Notes: generated by a model from the letters alone, not told the origin. A stretch of 64,000 nucleotides of DNA from Sphingomonas palmae (GCF_900109565.1 NZ_FNZZ01000001.1:1-64000); one strand, 5' to 3'; shown: positions 1 to 8,425, counted from the stretch's first letter. Made by a program: numbers and translations.

Positions 1-15
1 TGCTGGAGCGACCCG

Positions 16-219
16 ATGCAGCACGATCTGCAACTGCGTGCGGCTGCGCGCGTGATCTACGACGCCTGCTATCCGACCGAGGATTGGGCGCCGGTCGGCT
101 TCGACGAGGCCGAGCGATACGCGACCGTGCACTACCGGCAAGCGGTCGGTGCTGCCCAGCAAGCTCGCGCGGTGCTTGCCAGCTGCGGTGAACAGCTGAC
201 CCTGCCCGCCCTCGTCTGA
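16..219 (+). CDS. Small protein of unknown function, possibly 5'-truncated by the window edge
   Basis: A 67-codon frame that I do not recognise. It is open to the left edge of the window, so the real start may lie before base 1; the ATG given is the first one visible. There is no signal peptide, membrane segment or catalytic motif, and the sequence looks like a soluble alpha-helical protein with aromatic and acidic residues. It ends 9 bases before the next gene on the same strand, so the two may be cotranscribed. Function unknown. Confidence 0.5.
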   Translation: MQHDLQLRAAARVIYDACYPTEDWAPVGFDEAERYATVHYRQAVGAAQQARAVLASCGEQLTLPALV

Positions 220-228
220 TCAGCGGGT

Positions 229-747
229 GTGGTTGGCGATCCCAAGAACTTATCGGACCTGCACCGGATAGAAGCGCAGGTGAAGGTCACCTGCACGAGC
301 TGCAAGGCGACCGAGGTGTGGGAACTGGACGCGCTGATCAGCGAGGTGCGGAAGAACGGCGGTAACACCGACTGGCATACGGCGCGCTATGCAGTGAAAT
401 GCCCGCACCGCTGCGCGTCACCGATCATCAAGCTGCTACCTATACCATTCGGCCGCGAGCGGGCGCGTAAGCAGGCGCACCGGCATGCACTCATCAACCT
501 GTCGTTGCAGGTACTGCGCGAAGCGGCGGCGCGGTCGGCAACCGAGGCGGTCGGTACAATCGAGGTGCGCTTGGCACTCCATGTCCTGCGTCCGTTCGTC
601 CGAGATCAGCGGCTGCTAAATGCCTTCTGGCGTTCGGCCGTGGTCCAGCCCCGGCACCCTTGGACAAGCTGTCAGCTGCCCTATCGCCACGTCGCACAGC
701 GGCTGCTCGATCAGGGCATGATAGTCGACGAAGCCAACAAGCCTTAG
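229..747 (+). CDS. Hypothetical protein with N-terminal CxxC zinc-ribbon-like motif
   Basis: A 172-residue protein starting at a GTG. Near residues 21-24 it has a CTSC pair, and around residues 61-65 a second cysteine pair (CPHRC), an arrangement like a small zinc ribbon. The hydrophilic arginine-rich centre is followed by a helical C-terminal half. Small CxxC proteins of this look occur in sphingomonads near mobile or variable regions, but I cannot assign a function. It follows the preceding small gene by 9 bases. The last four bases overlap the end of a possible small gene on the other strand. Confidence 0.6.
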   Translation: MVGDPKNLSDLHRIEAQVKVTCTSCKATEVWELDALISEVRKNGGNTDWHTARYAVKCPHRCASPIIKLLPIPFGRERARKQAHRHALINLSLQVLREAAARSATEAVGTIEVRLALHVLRPFVRDQRLLNAFWRSAVVQPRHPWTSCQLPYRHVAQRLLDQGMIVDEANKP

Positions 748-911
748 CGTCTCGGCTCCCGATCAGGCGGTGACGATCCCTGTCGCTTTTGCACCAGAGC
801 AATTGCGATCATTGCCACTACGCCAATCGGAAACCAAACTCCGGGCTTTCCAGCAACGATCCCAATGAACCAGCAGATGGCTAGCGCGCCAACAGGTGTA
901 AACTTTGTCAC
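744..911 (-). CDS. Possible small membrane protein (55 aa)
   Basis: On the minus strand a GTG at 911 opens a 55-codon frame ending in TAA at 744-746. The product would have a short polar N-terminus, two hydrophobic stretches (residues about 8-20 and 26-43) separated by a Gly-Lys-Pro-Gly turn, and a positively charged tail, which is a typical two-helix or hairpin membrane microprotein. An in-frame TAG lies four codons upstream, so the GTG is the only plausible start, but the ribosome-binding site is weak. No homologue is recognised; the call rests on composition alone. Confidence 0.4.
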   Translation of the reverse strand: MTKFTPVGALAICWFIGIVAGKPGVWFPIGVVAMIAIALVQKRQGSSPPDREPRR

Positions 912-997
912 TGTTCTAGGCTAAAGTCGAGGTGTCCCAGCGACAAGAGACGACATCACCACCATCGAAGTGGCGCTGTTGTGCGCCTTCGAAACCG

Positions 998-1108
998 CTA
1001 TCGAAGCATCCACCAAGCAAACAGCAGCCACAGCGCGATGCTCGTTACGACAAGGATCAACCACCCCTTTACTGACAACGCGACTTCGTCTTTTGGCTCC
1101 TCCACCAT
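998..1108 (-). CDS. Possible small single-span membrane protein (36 aa)
   Basis: A minus-strand ATG at 1108 opens 36 codons ending in TAG at 998-1000. The first 14 residues are charged (Glu/Lys/Asp), and they are followed by an uninterrupted tryptophan-rich hydrophobic helix of about 19 residues ending in Met-Leu-Arg. That is a convincing single transmembrane topology for so short a frame. There is no strong Shine-Dalgarno sequence. It lies upstream of, and in the same direction as, the other minus-strand membrane microprotein, so the pair could be one transcript. Confidence 0.38.
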   Translation of the reverse strand: MVEEPKDEVALSVKGWLILVVTSIALWLLFAWWMLR

Positions 1109-1282
1109 GAGATGCCGTTATCATGGCGCCGTTTCGCTTCAAGCGGCCTTCCTTACAGATTGTTGCAAAGGGCCGTGTCACTGATCGAATTGGAAGCTTT
1201 CACGCTTTGCAGAACAAGCCTGATCCTGCATCATTCCTCGCATCGGGGTTGTGGGGACAATCCCGCCGGGAGGGGTTTTCAG

Positions 1283-1936
1283 ATGATCAAGATCTTGGCG
1301 CTTGCCTGCGCCTCGTCGTTCGCGTGCTCGACTGCAATGGCTCAGGGTGTCATGCCTGCGGTATCAACGCCTGTCGCTACGCCAGTCTATACCTCTGCCG
1401 TCATGCGTACCGGAACCGAGGTACCATTGAAGCTGTCGGAGGAACTGACCACGAAGGGCAAGAAGCTCAAGGTCGGTCAGCGCTTCCACATGGAAGTGGC
1501 CGAGAACGTATCTTTACAGAACCAGGTCGTCATTCCCGCGGGGTCACCGGCCGTGGGCGAGATCACCGACGTGCGTAACAAGGGCATGTGGGGCAAGTCC
1601 GGTCATCTGACTGCCCGCATCATGTACGTCACGGTGAATGGACGCCAGATACGCCTGAGCGGCGGCTTCGACGACAAGGGGGTAACCGGCACCGCTGGCG
1701 TCGTCGGTGCCTTGGCGGTGGTTCCTGTGGCCGGCTTCTTCATGACGGGCACGAGCGCGAAGATACCGCTGGGGTTTCCCGTTAAAGGCTTTGTCGACGA
1801 GGACGTGCCACTGACAATGGCTGCTGCCGGGCCGGCGCCGCTCGCAGTGGGGTCGCCGACAACGCAGCCGGCTATACAAACGACTCCGGTCACTACGCCT
1901 GTGTTGACGCCCGTGTCAGAGATCAAATCCAAGTAA
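1283..1936 (+). CDS. Exported protein of unknown function with VirB10/TrbI-like extracellular core
   Basis: A 217-residue protein with a Sec signal peptide (residues 1-21, cleavage after the AMA of STAMAQG). The start at 1283 was chosen because a GGGAGGGG ribosome-binding site lies just upstream; the frame stays open further upstream without one. After the signal comes a proline/valine/threonine linker, then a compact beta-rich region (about residues 45-145) with the pattern 'V-I-P-A-G-S...G-E-I-T', resembling the OB-like core of VirB10/TrbI or a stress-induced surface protein. A glycine/valine-rich hydrophobic patch near 135-155 and a Thr/Pro tail follow. No catalytic motif is visible. Its substrate and partners are unknown. 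Confidence 0.7.
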   Translation: MIKILALACASSFACSTAMAQGVMPAVSTPVATPVYTSAVMRTGTEVPLKLSEELTTKGKKLKVGQRFHMEVAENVSLQNQVVIPAGSPAVGEITDVRNKGMWGKSGHLTARIMYVTVNGRQIRLSGGFDDKGVTGTAGVVGALAVVPVAGFFMTGTSAKIPLGFPVKGFVDEDVPLTMAAAGPAPLAVGSPTTQPAIQTTPVTTPVLTPVSEIKSK

Positions 1937-1939
1937 GAA

Positions 1940-1963
1940 GCTACGAGGCTGCCTCGTCGTAGC
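1940..1963 (+). terminator. Hairpin just after the exported-protein gene
   Basis: GCTACGA and TCGTAGC form a perfect 7-bp stem around a 10-base loop, starting 3 bases after the stop codon at 1936. There is no T-run after it, so if it stops transcription it is not a textbook intrinsic terminator; it may act as an mRNA 3' stabiliser. Confidence 0.4.
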
Positions 1964-2040
1964 CTCGTCGTCGGCCGCGCTCATCTCTCCGTCCCCCAAC
2001 GCAGCAGAGCGCGGCCGACTTTGACGTTTGAACCCGATGA

Positions 2041-2493
2041 TCAGTCGAGCATAACAGCGGCGTTTGGCGCCTTGTAGACCGTCGCCAACATAGCCTCGGT
2101 TCGATCGAGACCCACTTGGGTCAGTTGAAGATCATTCACACTTGCCGGAGCGATCTCGATAATGTCCCGCTCCTGCAAGAGCTTGATCCAGCGCCTAGCG
2201 GTGCTCGTCGGTATAGCGGCGTAATCGGCGATCCGCTCGATCCCGATACTCCGACCTTCAGCTTCTGCCAGATAGATACCAATCAGCAGTGATCCGATTT
2301 AATCGGTGCTCAGATCCCTTCCTAACAGCTTGATGCGTGCGACGTGCACGTGGCGGATACGTAGCGCCGCCTCCCACAGCTTGGCGGAAAGAAGCGGGCG
2401 CCCATTGTCGTGCAAGAACAGGGTACTGACGAGGTGGTCGGGGTTGGAGAAGCGGCTATCGCCTGAACGGCTCACACGCGATGCCGTCGCCAT
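2041..2493 (-). pseudogene. Winged-helix (MarR-like) regulator interrupted by an in-frame TAA
   Basis: Minus-strand codons from about 2493 down to the TGA at 2041-2043 form one continuous frame broken only by a TAA at 2299-2301. After the break the frame encodes a clear winged helix-turn-helix: helix residues IYLAEAEGRSIGIERIA, then PTSTARRWIKLLQERDIIE. I recognise this as the C-terminal DNA-binding domain of a sphingomonad regulator family of about 150 residues. Before the break the frame encodes a plausible N-terminal half (SNPDHLVSTLFLHDNGRPLL). The segment after the TAA has no ATG, GTG or TTG start of its own. The 5' end overlaps the nuclease gene, and the exact start is uncertain. Most likely a recent nonsense pseudogene; stop readthrough or a sequencing error are alternatives. 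Confidence 0.6.
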
Positions 2494-3076
2494 CTCCGTC
2501 CATGTGGGCGCCGTAGCCTGGTTGACCGCGCCGCAGTGGAGCGGCGCCAGCTCGGCGAGCTTCACTACAGTTACGGTAGCTCCAACCTGACGTGCTTGAT
2601 GTCGGAGCTGGACGAGTGGCGCGGAAACTTGTCCGGCGGGGGAGGGTCTTAGTGCCTTTGGCCGGCTTAGCAATGCCACACTCTGAGCCGATCTCGCCAA
2701 GCAGATCCCAGTCAGCACGGTAGATCGCGTGGCCGCCGGCAATCTGCGCACACGACAGATCCACTCCGTTGACTTTCACCCGGGCAAGTGTTCGCTCGTA
2801 CTGGTCACGACCTTGACGATCGATCTCGACCGTTCCTCGGGACGCAGCTGTTAGGGCCGCCTGCGACGCAATGGGATCTCCGGAAGCGCAACTCCGTCCT
2901 TCGTGGCAGTGGCCCGGTAGTTCGGGCGCGTCGATGCCGATCAAGCGAATACGTTCCTGACCACAGCGCAGGGTGTCGCCGTCAACAGCGATGAGGGTGC
3001 AAGCAAGCGCTAGAAAGGACATACCGGCAAGAGGTGACAGATCACTTTTAACGAAACGTCTCGGCACGACCGGCAA
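2456..3076 (-). CDS. Secreted staphylococcal-nuclease-like protein with C-terminal Excalibur domain
   Basis: Residues about 28-130 are an SNase/thermonuclease fold: GDTLRC, RIRLIGIDAPE (catalytic Arg and Glu) and DQYERTLARV (second catalytic Arg) are all present, so a Ca-dependent phosphodiesterase acting on DNA or RNA is expected. The C-terminus (NCSEAR, RRGQPGY, then DGDGDGIACE) is an Excalibur calcium-binding motif, commonly attached to extracellular nucleases. A hydrophobic stretch (residues 15-30) looks like a signal sequence. The start is uncertain: 3076 is a TTG, and an ATG exists at 3022 inside the hydrophobic stretch. The low-complexity Ser/Thr/Pro linker before the Excalibur motif is normal. 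It is followed on the same strand by the broken regulator. Confidence 0.85.
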   Translation of the reverse strand: MPVVPRRFVKSDLSPLAGMSFLALACTLIAVDGDTLRCGQERIRLIGIDAPELPGHCHEGRSCASGDPIASQAALTAASRGTVEIDRQGRDQYERTLARVKVNGVDLSCAQIAGGHAIYRADWDLLGEIGSECGIAKPAKGTKTLPRRTSFRATRPAPTSSTSGWSYRNCSEARRAGAAPLRRGQPGYGAHMDGDGDGIACEPFRR

Positions 3077-3121
3077 ACCCTGAAGGTTAAGCGATAAGAG
3101 ACTGCCTGGTATCTTTATTTA

Positions 3122-3172
3122 GCGCGAACGTCCGTTGTCGGCGTAAGCGTAATGTCCGCTAATGGTGGGGAG
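3122..3172 (+). repeat. Degenerate copy of the ~60-bp GGGTC element
   Basis: The sequence contains a GCGAACGTCCG stretch and then AATGTCCGCT, both resembling parts of the dispersed element, but the terminal GGGTC is replaced by GTGGGG and the 5' anchor is lost. Low confidence. Confidence 0.25.
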
Positions 3173-3292
3173 CGGAACGGCTGCTTTCAGGCGGCGGACG
3201 CGATAGGTTGCCGTTCGTTCATGTTCATGCACCCACTGCCATACACACACTTAGCGTAATCCATAATCGGTCGGGCGTGGCCCAAGCTCGGA

Positions 3293-3700
3293 TCACACCG
3301 CCTTTTTCAGCGGCCCCGGCTTTTTGTCGTCCGGCAGGGTACGGCTGAGATGCTCGTGAACGATACGCTGGTTAAAAGGCTTTGGGATAAACGTGGCCTT
3401 GTCTGGCATGTCTCCCTCGGCAGGAGATATGTGCCCAGACGCTATGACAATCTCGATATGTGGCCAATGTTGAGCAACGTGGCGAGCAAGGGCGAAGCCG
3501 TTCATCGTGCCCGGCATGTCGACGTCGGAAAATAACAGAACGGTACTCTCGCAATGCTCGGCCAAGCGCTTGACCGCCTCATCACCATCAAAGCATTCGT
3601 GTACGCGAAAGCCGGCGTCCTTAAGAATGTAGGTCGTCTCCATGATGATTAGCGGGTCGTCTTCAACGACGACGGCGTAAGGGGTGGTCGAGAGCGACAT
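3293..3700 (-). CDS. Stand-alone response regulator receiver (REC only)
   Basis: A 135-residue single receiver domain with no output domain. The acidic pocket (E13, D14, D15), the phospho-acceptor D59 in FSDVDMPG, and the switch lysine in FIPKPF are all present. In alphaproteobacteria such REC-only proteins usually work as phosphate sinks, phosphotransfer shuttles or partners of HWE kinases. It is the last gene of a minus-strand group: HWE kinase, REC protein, this gene, with a 105-base gap before it. It is about 40% similar by eye to the neighbouring receiver, so the pair probably arose by duplication. Confidence 0.9.
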   Translation of the reverse strand: MSLSTTPYAVVVEDDPLIIMETTYILKDAGFRVHECFDGDEAVKRLAEHCESTVLLFSDVDMPGTMNGFALARHVAQHWPHIEIVIASGHISPAEGDMPDKATFIPKPFNQRIVHEHLSRTLPDDKKPGPLKKAV

Positions 3701-3805
3701 GCTCCCTCAACCTTCCCCTGCGATGCAAGTTGCACCATCTCGTGACCAGCAACGCCTTGTTTTCCGGGGTTAGCGGCGTGCTAATCGAAACCAGGTAGGC
3801 GTTAC

Positions 3806-4210
3806 TCATCCACTCGTCGGAGAATACGCCACCCCATCCATCAATCGTCGCATCGCGCCGACGATCTCGTCGCGATCAACAGGCTTGGAGTAAAATTCGG
3901 CGCGCTCAGGAAGGTCGACGCTTTCTCGAGTGAAGTAGGCGGCAGTCAGAATAATCTCGATCGGCGGCCAGCGTTTGCGGATCGCCGCCGCAATCTCGAT
4001 GCCCTTGCGGCTTCGAGGCATATCGAGATCCATATAGACCATCCGGATGTCTAAGCGCTCTTCGAGTAGTTTGATTGCGTCCGCACTGCTCATCGCTTCA
4101 ACAGGCTCAAAGCCTGCCTGCTCGACCATGCTGAGCGCATCGAGCCGCAGAATGGGCTCATCTTCGACTACCAGAACCGGCCATCGTGTGAGGGGGTTAG
4201 TCTGTCCCAT
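3806..4210 (-). CDS. Stand-alone response regulator receiver, partner of the HWE kinase
   Basis: A 134-residue receiver domain: acidic residues E16/D17/E18, phospho-acceptor D61 in MVYMDLDMP, and a lysine in YSKPV. There is no DNA-binding or enzymatic output domain. It starts 16 bases after the stop of the HWE kinase on the same strand, so the kinase is the obvious phosphodonor. The substitution of Pro-Arg-Ser for the usual Pro-Gly after the phosphorylation loop is slightly unusual. Output is probably by protein-protein interaction. Confidence 0.9.
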   Translation of the reverse strand: MGQTNPLTRWPVLVVEDEPILRLDALSMVEQAGFEPVEAMSSADAIKLLEERLDIRMVYMDLDMPRSRKGIEIAAAIRKRWPPIEIILTAAYFTRESVDLPERAEFYSKPVDRDEIVGAMRRLMDGVAYSPTSG

Positions 4211-4226
4211 GTGATGGCTTTACGCG

Positions 4227-5330
4227 CTACGCCTCCTGGACCTGATACAGCGGTGCGGTTGCCTGAACGACCAAGCCTGCCTCACCATAGGAAAGAGTAA
4301 CGCCGCCAGAGCCACTTAGACCCATTCGAATGAGCCGTGAGCCGAAGCCTTTATGGGTTGGTTCCTTTGCAGGCGGCCCGCCGCGCTCAACCCAACTCAG
4401 CGTCAGCGCTTCCCTGTCTCCGTCAAAATTGACAGACCAGTTCAACGAAACTCGCCCCTCCGGCTTTGTCAGTGCACCGTATTTAGTCGCGTTGGTCGCC
4501 AGCTCGTGCAGCATTAGCGACAGCGACAGCGTCGCTCGCGGGCCAATGGTCACCGGGGGACCAGCCAGATCGAACTTATCCTCGCCGAAGCTAGTCAACG
4601 TGGCCTGTGCTACCTCCTCCAACTTGGCGGTAGACCATTGATCGCGCGTAAGCACGTCGTGAGCTGAAGCGAGCGTGGCCAAACGTTTGCCGAACGAGGT
4701 GACGGCCTCTTGATCCTCAATCTTACTCAGCGTCTGGTGTGCTATCGCCTGTACCACGCTCATCGTGTTTTTGATGCGGTGCGCCAGTTCCTCGTTGAGG
4801 AGCTGTTGCTGCTCGTGAGCGGCGTCCCGATCTCGCTGCGCCACAACCTCAGACGTGGTTTCCGTAACCACGAGGAAGATGCCAGCGACCCGACCGTCCA
4901 CGTCCCACAGAGGACTGTGAGAATGCGTGAAAAAGGCTTCCTTTGGCGCACCGTCACGATCTGGCGTGTAACGCGCATTTTTGACGAAAACAGTTTCGCC
5001 AGCGAGTACCTGATCGAAGACGGGCGTGAGTTGATCCCACATCTCCGACCACCACTCGCGCGCCGGCTGGCCCAAATGACCAGGATGCTTATGGCCGAGA
5101 CTGGGTGCATATGCATCGTTGTAAAAGGTGAAAAGCTCCGGACCCCAGTGCACCATCATCGGGAAGCCGGATGAGAGTACGATCTGGACGGCTGTCCTCA
5201 GCGGCGCCGGCCAGCCGACCGGATCACCAAGCGGGTGGCACGCCCAGTCGATGGTCTCCAGGATGCTCGCACACTCACCGCCTGTCGCGGGAAACGTCAT
5301 GGGGGTATCAGTGCTCACGGCGACGGTCAC
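4227..5330 (-). CDS. PAS-HWE sensor histidine kinase
   Basis: 367 residues, soluble. Residues about 18-165 form a PAS sensor of the type common in sphingomonads (LGDPVGWP, HWGPELFTFYNDAY, followed by a PAC region). Residues about 175-260 hold the HWE-family dimerisation/phosphoacceptor domain with H184 in LAHRIKNTMSVVQAIA. The ATP-binding domain follows, with the N-box in MLHELATNATKYGAL and the family-defining WVERGGP motif, then GFGSRLI. HWE kinases often serve light, oxygen or general-stress sensing; no conserved LOV cysteine (NCRFLQ) is visible, so a flavin sensor is not supported. It heads a three-gene group with two REC-only proteins, and no other output protein is adjacent. Confidence 0.93.
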   Translation of the reverse strand: MTVAVSTDTPMTFPATGGECASILETIDWACHPLGDPVGWPAPLRTAVQIVLSSGFPMMVHWGPELFTFYNDAYAPSLGHKHPGHLGQPAREWWSEMWDQLTPVFDQVLAGETVFVKNARYTPDRDGAPKEAFFTHSHSPLWDVDGRVAGIFLVVTETTSEVVAQRDRDAAHEQQQLLNEELAHRIKNTMSVVQAIAHQTLSKIEDQEAVTSFGKRLATLASAHDVLTRDQWSTAKLEEVAQATLTSFGEDKFDLAGPPVTIGPRATLSLSLMLHELATNATKYGALTKPEGRVSLNWSVNFDGDREALTLSWVERGGPPAKEPTHKGFGSRLIRMGLSGSGGVTLSYGEAGLVVQATAPLYQVQEA

Positions 5331-5739
5331 AGTCTGAACCTACCAATCCTGCTGCTCCTTCGCAGCTTTTTTCTCGCCTTAAGTCTGTCGGCTGCAACGC
5401 GCTACATCATGGGAAAGTGCGATTGTCCGGTACGGATGCGGTCGGACGTCATGCACGAGTTGCCCATGTTCGACATGAGAGCAGTCAAGAAACCTGAATA
5501 AATGACTGCTTTTCATGCGAACGATCTGACTCTCGGATGTCTGCGTTTGGGTCTCCTGCGGCGAACTCGCTCAGCTTCGTTCCTCGTGCGTCGACCAAGG
5601 GCAAGTTCGATCTCTCGACCCGAGGGCATAAATTCGAACTTTCGCTCGAACCCGGAAGATTTGGCAATGGCTGCCGAGCTGGTTTGAAACTTCGCCTATG
5701 CCAAACGTTTCAACGAGCAATATTTTGAAAGGGAACGGC
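5331..5739. other. 409-base divergent intergenic region
   Basis: This region separates the minus-strand HWE kinase from the plus-strand quinoprotein dehydrogenase. It contains one copy of the ~60-bp GGGTC element (5495-5553). Short open frames here lack ribosome-binding sites and coding character. I see no further structured feature. Confidence 0.6.
5495..5553 (+). repeat. ~60-bp GGGTC element, copy 1
   Basis: 59 bp running from TGAATAAATGACTGCTTTTC to GGATGTCTGCGTTTGGGTC. Both halves carry the shared (A/G)ATGnCTGCnTTT core. Intergenic, + orientation. Confidence 0.6.
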
Positions 5740-8106
5740 ATGGCTCGGCTCTACCGGCTCGTGATCGCGTGGTCCGTCGCCATTCTCGGCGGCTTCTTCG
5801 CCGCGGCCGGTGGCGTACTCGCGTCGCTAGGCGGGTCGCTCTACTATCTGATCGCGGGGATCGCGATGGTGGCGAGTGGTGCAATGCTCGGCCGTAACAC
5901 CCGGATCGGCCGCCTGCTGTTCGTCGCGATCTGGGTCGGCACGCTGATCTGGGCGCTATGGGAGGTCGGCTTCGATGGCCTTCAACTCGTCCCGCGGCTG
6001 ATCGCGCCGACCGTTCTGCTGGTGCTCGTCCTGCTGACCGGCTGGCGCGCGCGATCCTGGCGTTCGCCGGCGCAGGCGATACCCGCCGCCGCGGCGGTGC
6101 TCCTCGCACTCGGCATCGGCGGCGTTGCTCTTCACGGCGATGGCGCGCGGGCGCAGGACGCGTCCGCTACCACCCCACTTCCTGCCGCCCCGACCGGCGA
6201 GGCCGACGCGGACTGGCGCGACTACGGCGGAACGCTGTCGGGCCGGCGCTACTCGGCGCTCGCCGACCTCACCCCGCAGAATGTCGGCCAGCTCCAGCTC
6301 GCCTGGACGCAGCGGACCGGCGACCTGCCGATGGCGGCAGAGTCGAAGGAGCATAAGCGAGAGTATCACTCCGAAGCGACCCCGATCCACATCGGTGACA
6401 CGCTCTACACCTGCACCCCGCACTCGTTCGTGCAGGCGATCGACGCGACGACCGGACGAACGAAGTGGAGCTGGCACGAGGACGCGCCGATCGCCGGCAA
6501 CAACTATCTGGTCTGTCGCGGCGTCACCTATTTCGAGGCGCCGGCAGGAACGCCGTGCCCGCACCGCATCTTTGCACCGACGTTCAACGCCCGGCTCGTC
6601 GCGCTCGACGCCGACACGGGCAAGCCGTGCGCCAGCTTCGCGAACGGTGGCGCAATCGACCTGCGCACCAACATGGGCACGTCGAAGCCGTCGGATCAGA
6701 TCGGCACCACGCCGCCCGTTGTCGTCAACAACCGGCTGATCATCGGTGAGCGGATCATCGACAACGTCAATCGCAACATCCCGTCGGGCGTCGTGCGCGC
6801 CTACGATCCGGTGGCGGGTGCGCCGGTCTGGGCATGGGACGTCGGCCGCTCGCCCGATGCGATCGCGCCGCTGCCCGCCGGGCAGACCTATACCCGCGGC
6901 ACGCCCAATGTCTGGGGTGCGATAACCGCTGACGCGGCCAACGGGCTCGTGTACCTGGGCACCGGCAACGCGTCGCCCGATTATTGGATCGGGTATCGCC
7001 GCCCCTTCGACGACCGGTTCGGCTCGTCGATCGTCGCGCTCGACATCGCAACCGGCAAGCTGCGCTGGACGCGGCAGCTCGTCCACCGCGACATGTGGGA
7101 CATGGACTTGGCCGTCGGCCCGTCGCTGTTCGACTATCGCGCGCCGAGCGGACGGGTAATCCCCGCGCTGATCCAGACGACCAAGATGGGCCAGGTGTTC
7201 TTCCTCAACCGGCTGACCGGTGCGCCGCTCGCGGCGATTACTGAGCGTGCCGTACGCACCGATGGCGCGACGCCGGGCGTGCGCGTGTCGCCGACGCAGC
7301 CTTTCTCCACCGGCATGCCAAGCTTCACGCCGCCCGCGCCGACCGAGGTCGCGACCTGGGGGGCGACGCCGATCGACCAGCTGTTCTGCCGCATCGACAT
7401 CCGCCGTGCGCAAGGGACCGGCATCTACCAGCCGATGGGGCTGAAGCCGATCATCGGCCACCCCGCCTTTGACGGGGTCACCGACTGGGGCGGCGCGGCG
7501 GTTGATCCGGTGCGCGGGGTAATGACGGTCAACACGATGGAGATGCCGTTCAAGCTGTGGCTCATGCGCCGCGACGATCCGCGCGTCGCCGAGCTGATGA
7601 AGCAGAAGCAGGGGGGCGAGAACGCCATGCAGGCGCAGCTGCAGACGCAGTACAACACCCCCTACGTCGCGGTGGTGAAGGCGTGGGTCGGCATCTTCGG
7701 TGCGCCCTGCGTCGCGCCGCCATGGGGCCACCTGACCGCGGTCGACCTGGGCACTCGAAAGGTCCTGTGGAAAAAGGTGCTGGGCACCGCACGCGACACC
7801 GGGCTGTTCGGCTCTCACTTGGGTGTGCCGATCAAGACGGGCGTGCCCAATTTGGGCGGGTCGATCATCACCGCGGGTGGGCTCGCCTTCATCGGCGCGA
7901 CGACCGACCAGTACCTGCGCGCCTTTGACCTCAACACCGGACGGGTCGTGTGGAAGGCGCGGCTGCCCGCTGGTGCGCAGGCGACGCCGATGACCTATCG
8001 CGGGCGTGACGGGCGGCAGTACGTCGTCATCACCGCGGGCGGCCACGGCGCACTGGGCACGCGCTACGGCGACTACACGCTCGCATACGCGTTGCCGAAA
8101 AGCTGA
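5740..8106 (+). CDS. gcd: Membrane-bound PQQ-dependent dehydrogenase, glucose/quinate/shikimate family
   Basis: 788 residues, the normal length for membrane glucose dehydrogenase. Residues 1-130 hold about five hydrophobic helices, including the characteristic WALWEVGFDG and LVPRL sequence; the large periplasmic C-terminal part is an eight-bladed PQQ beta-propeller (DWRDYGGTLSGRRYSAL, W-motif blades, HRDMWDMDLAVGPSLFDY, PNLGGSIITAGGLAFIGATT). The family oxidises sugars or cyclic polyols in the periplasm and passes electrons to ubiquinone. Glucose is the likeliest substrate, but quinate or shikimate cannot be excluded by eye. The start was set at 5740, where AAAGGGAAC precedes the ATG; an upstream in-frame ATG at 5698 has no such site. 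It stands alone, with no PQQ synthesis genes nearby. Confidence 0.88.
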   Translation: MARLYRLVIAWSVAILGGFFAAAGGVLASLGGSLYYLIAGIAMVASGAMLGRNTRIGRLLFVAIWVGTLIWALWEVGFDGLQLVPRLIAPTVLLVLVLLTGWRARSWRSPAQAIPAAAAVLLALGIGGVALHGDGARAQDASATTPLPAAPTGEADADWRDYGGTLSGRRYSALADLTPQNVGQLQLAWTQRTGDLPMAAESKEHKREYHSEATPIHIGDTLYTCTPHSFVQAIDATTGRTKWSWHEDAPIAGNNYLVCRGVTYFEAPAGTPCPHRIFAPTFNARLVALDADTGKPCASFANGGAIDLRTNMGTSKPSDQIGTTPPVVVNNRLIIGERIIDNVNRNIPSGVVRAYDPVAGAPVWAWDVGRSPDAIAPLPAGQTYTRGTPNVWGAITADAANGLVYLGTGNASPDYWIGYRRPFDDRFGSSIVALDIATGKLRWTRQLVHRDMWDMDLAVGPSLFDYRAPSGRVIPALIQTTKMGQVFFLNRLTGAPLAAITERAVRTDGATPGVRVSPTQPFSTGMPSFTPPAPTEVATWGATPIDQLFCRIDIRRAQGTGIYQPMGLKPIIGHPAFDGVTDWGGAAVDPVRGVMTVNTMEMPFKLWLMRRDDPRVAELMKQKQGGENAMQAQLQTQYNTPYVAVVKAWVGIFGAPCVAPPWGHLTAVDLGTRKVLWKKVLGTARDTGLFGSHLGVPIKTGVPNLGGSIITAGGLAFIGATTDQYLRAFDLNTGRVVWKARLPAGAQATPMTYRGRDGRQYVVITAGGHGALGTRYGDYTLAYALPKS

Positions 8107-8107
8107 A

Positions 8108-8121
8108 GCACGTTGCCGTGC
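8108..8121 (+). terminator. Short hairpin after the quinoprotein dehydrogenase gene
   Basis: GCACG and CGTGC pair around TTGC, directly after the TGA ending at 8106, with a CTTTC but no true T-run following. A weak terminator candidate. Confidence 0.3.
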
Positions 8122-8363
8122 CGCTTTCACTGCCCACATGCCCTTAAACAGAAAAAGTAGGGCTCGACAGAGTGATCAAGTCTCTGTTTGCGGCACCTGA
8201 AGGTATTTCGTCAGAATCACACACATTTCGACGCCCGACATAGCTTGGCGAGGTGAAGCATCGGGCAAATAGGCGGCCTCGCGCCTTTTCGGTGCGCCTG
8301 TTGCAGCATCCGCAGCGAAGTGGCTCAACGGAGCGTCTGTCATTGTCTTGATCAAACCGTATA

Positions 8364-8425
8364 GATGAACGAATGTCCGATCTCGGGAGCAGTGCTACTT
8401 GTTCTAACGGCTGATTGTGGGTCTT
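8364..8425 (+). repeat. ~60-bp GGGTC element, copy 2
   Basis: Starts GATGAACGAATGTCCGATCT and ends CGGCTGATTGTGGGTCTT; 62 bp, intergenic, + orientation. The 3' end is nearly identical to copy 6. Confidence 0.7.

Noticed and set aside
4227..5330. LOV blue-light photoreceptor
   Set aside because: The PAS domain lacks the conserved flavin-binding cysteine motif.
5956..8139. Long open frame on the minus strand opposite the quinoprotein dehydrogenase
   Set aside because: Arginine- and histidine-rich translation without any domain; it is the antisense shadow of a high-GC gene.
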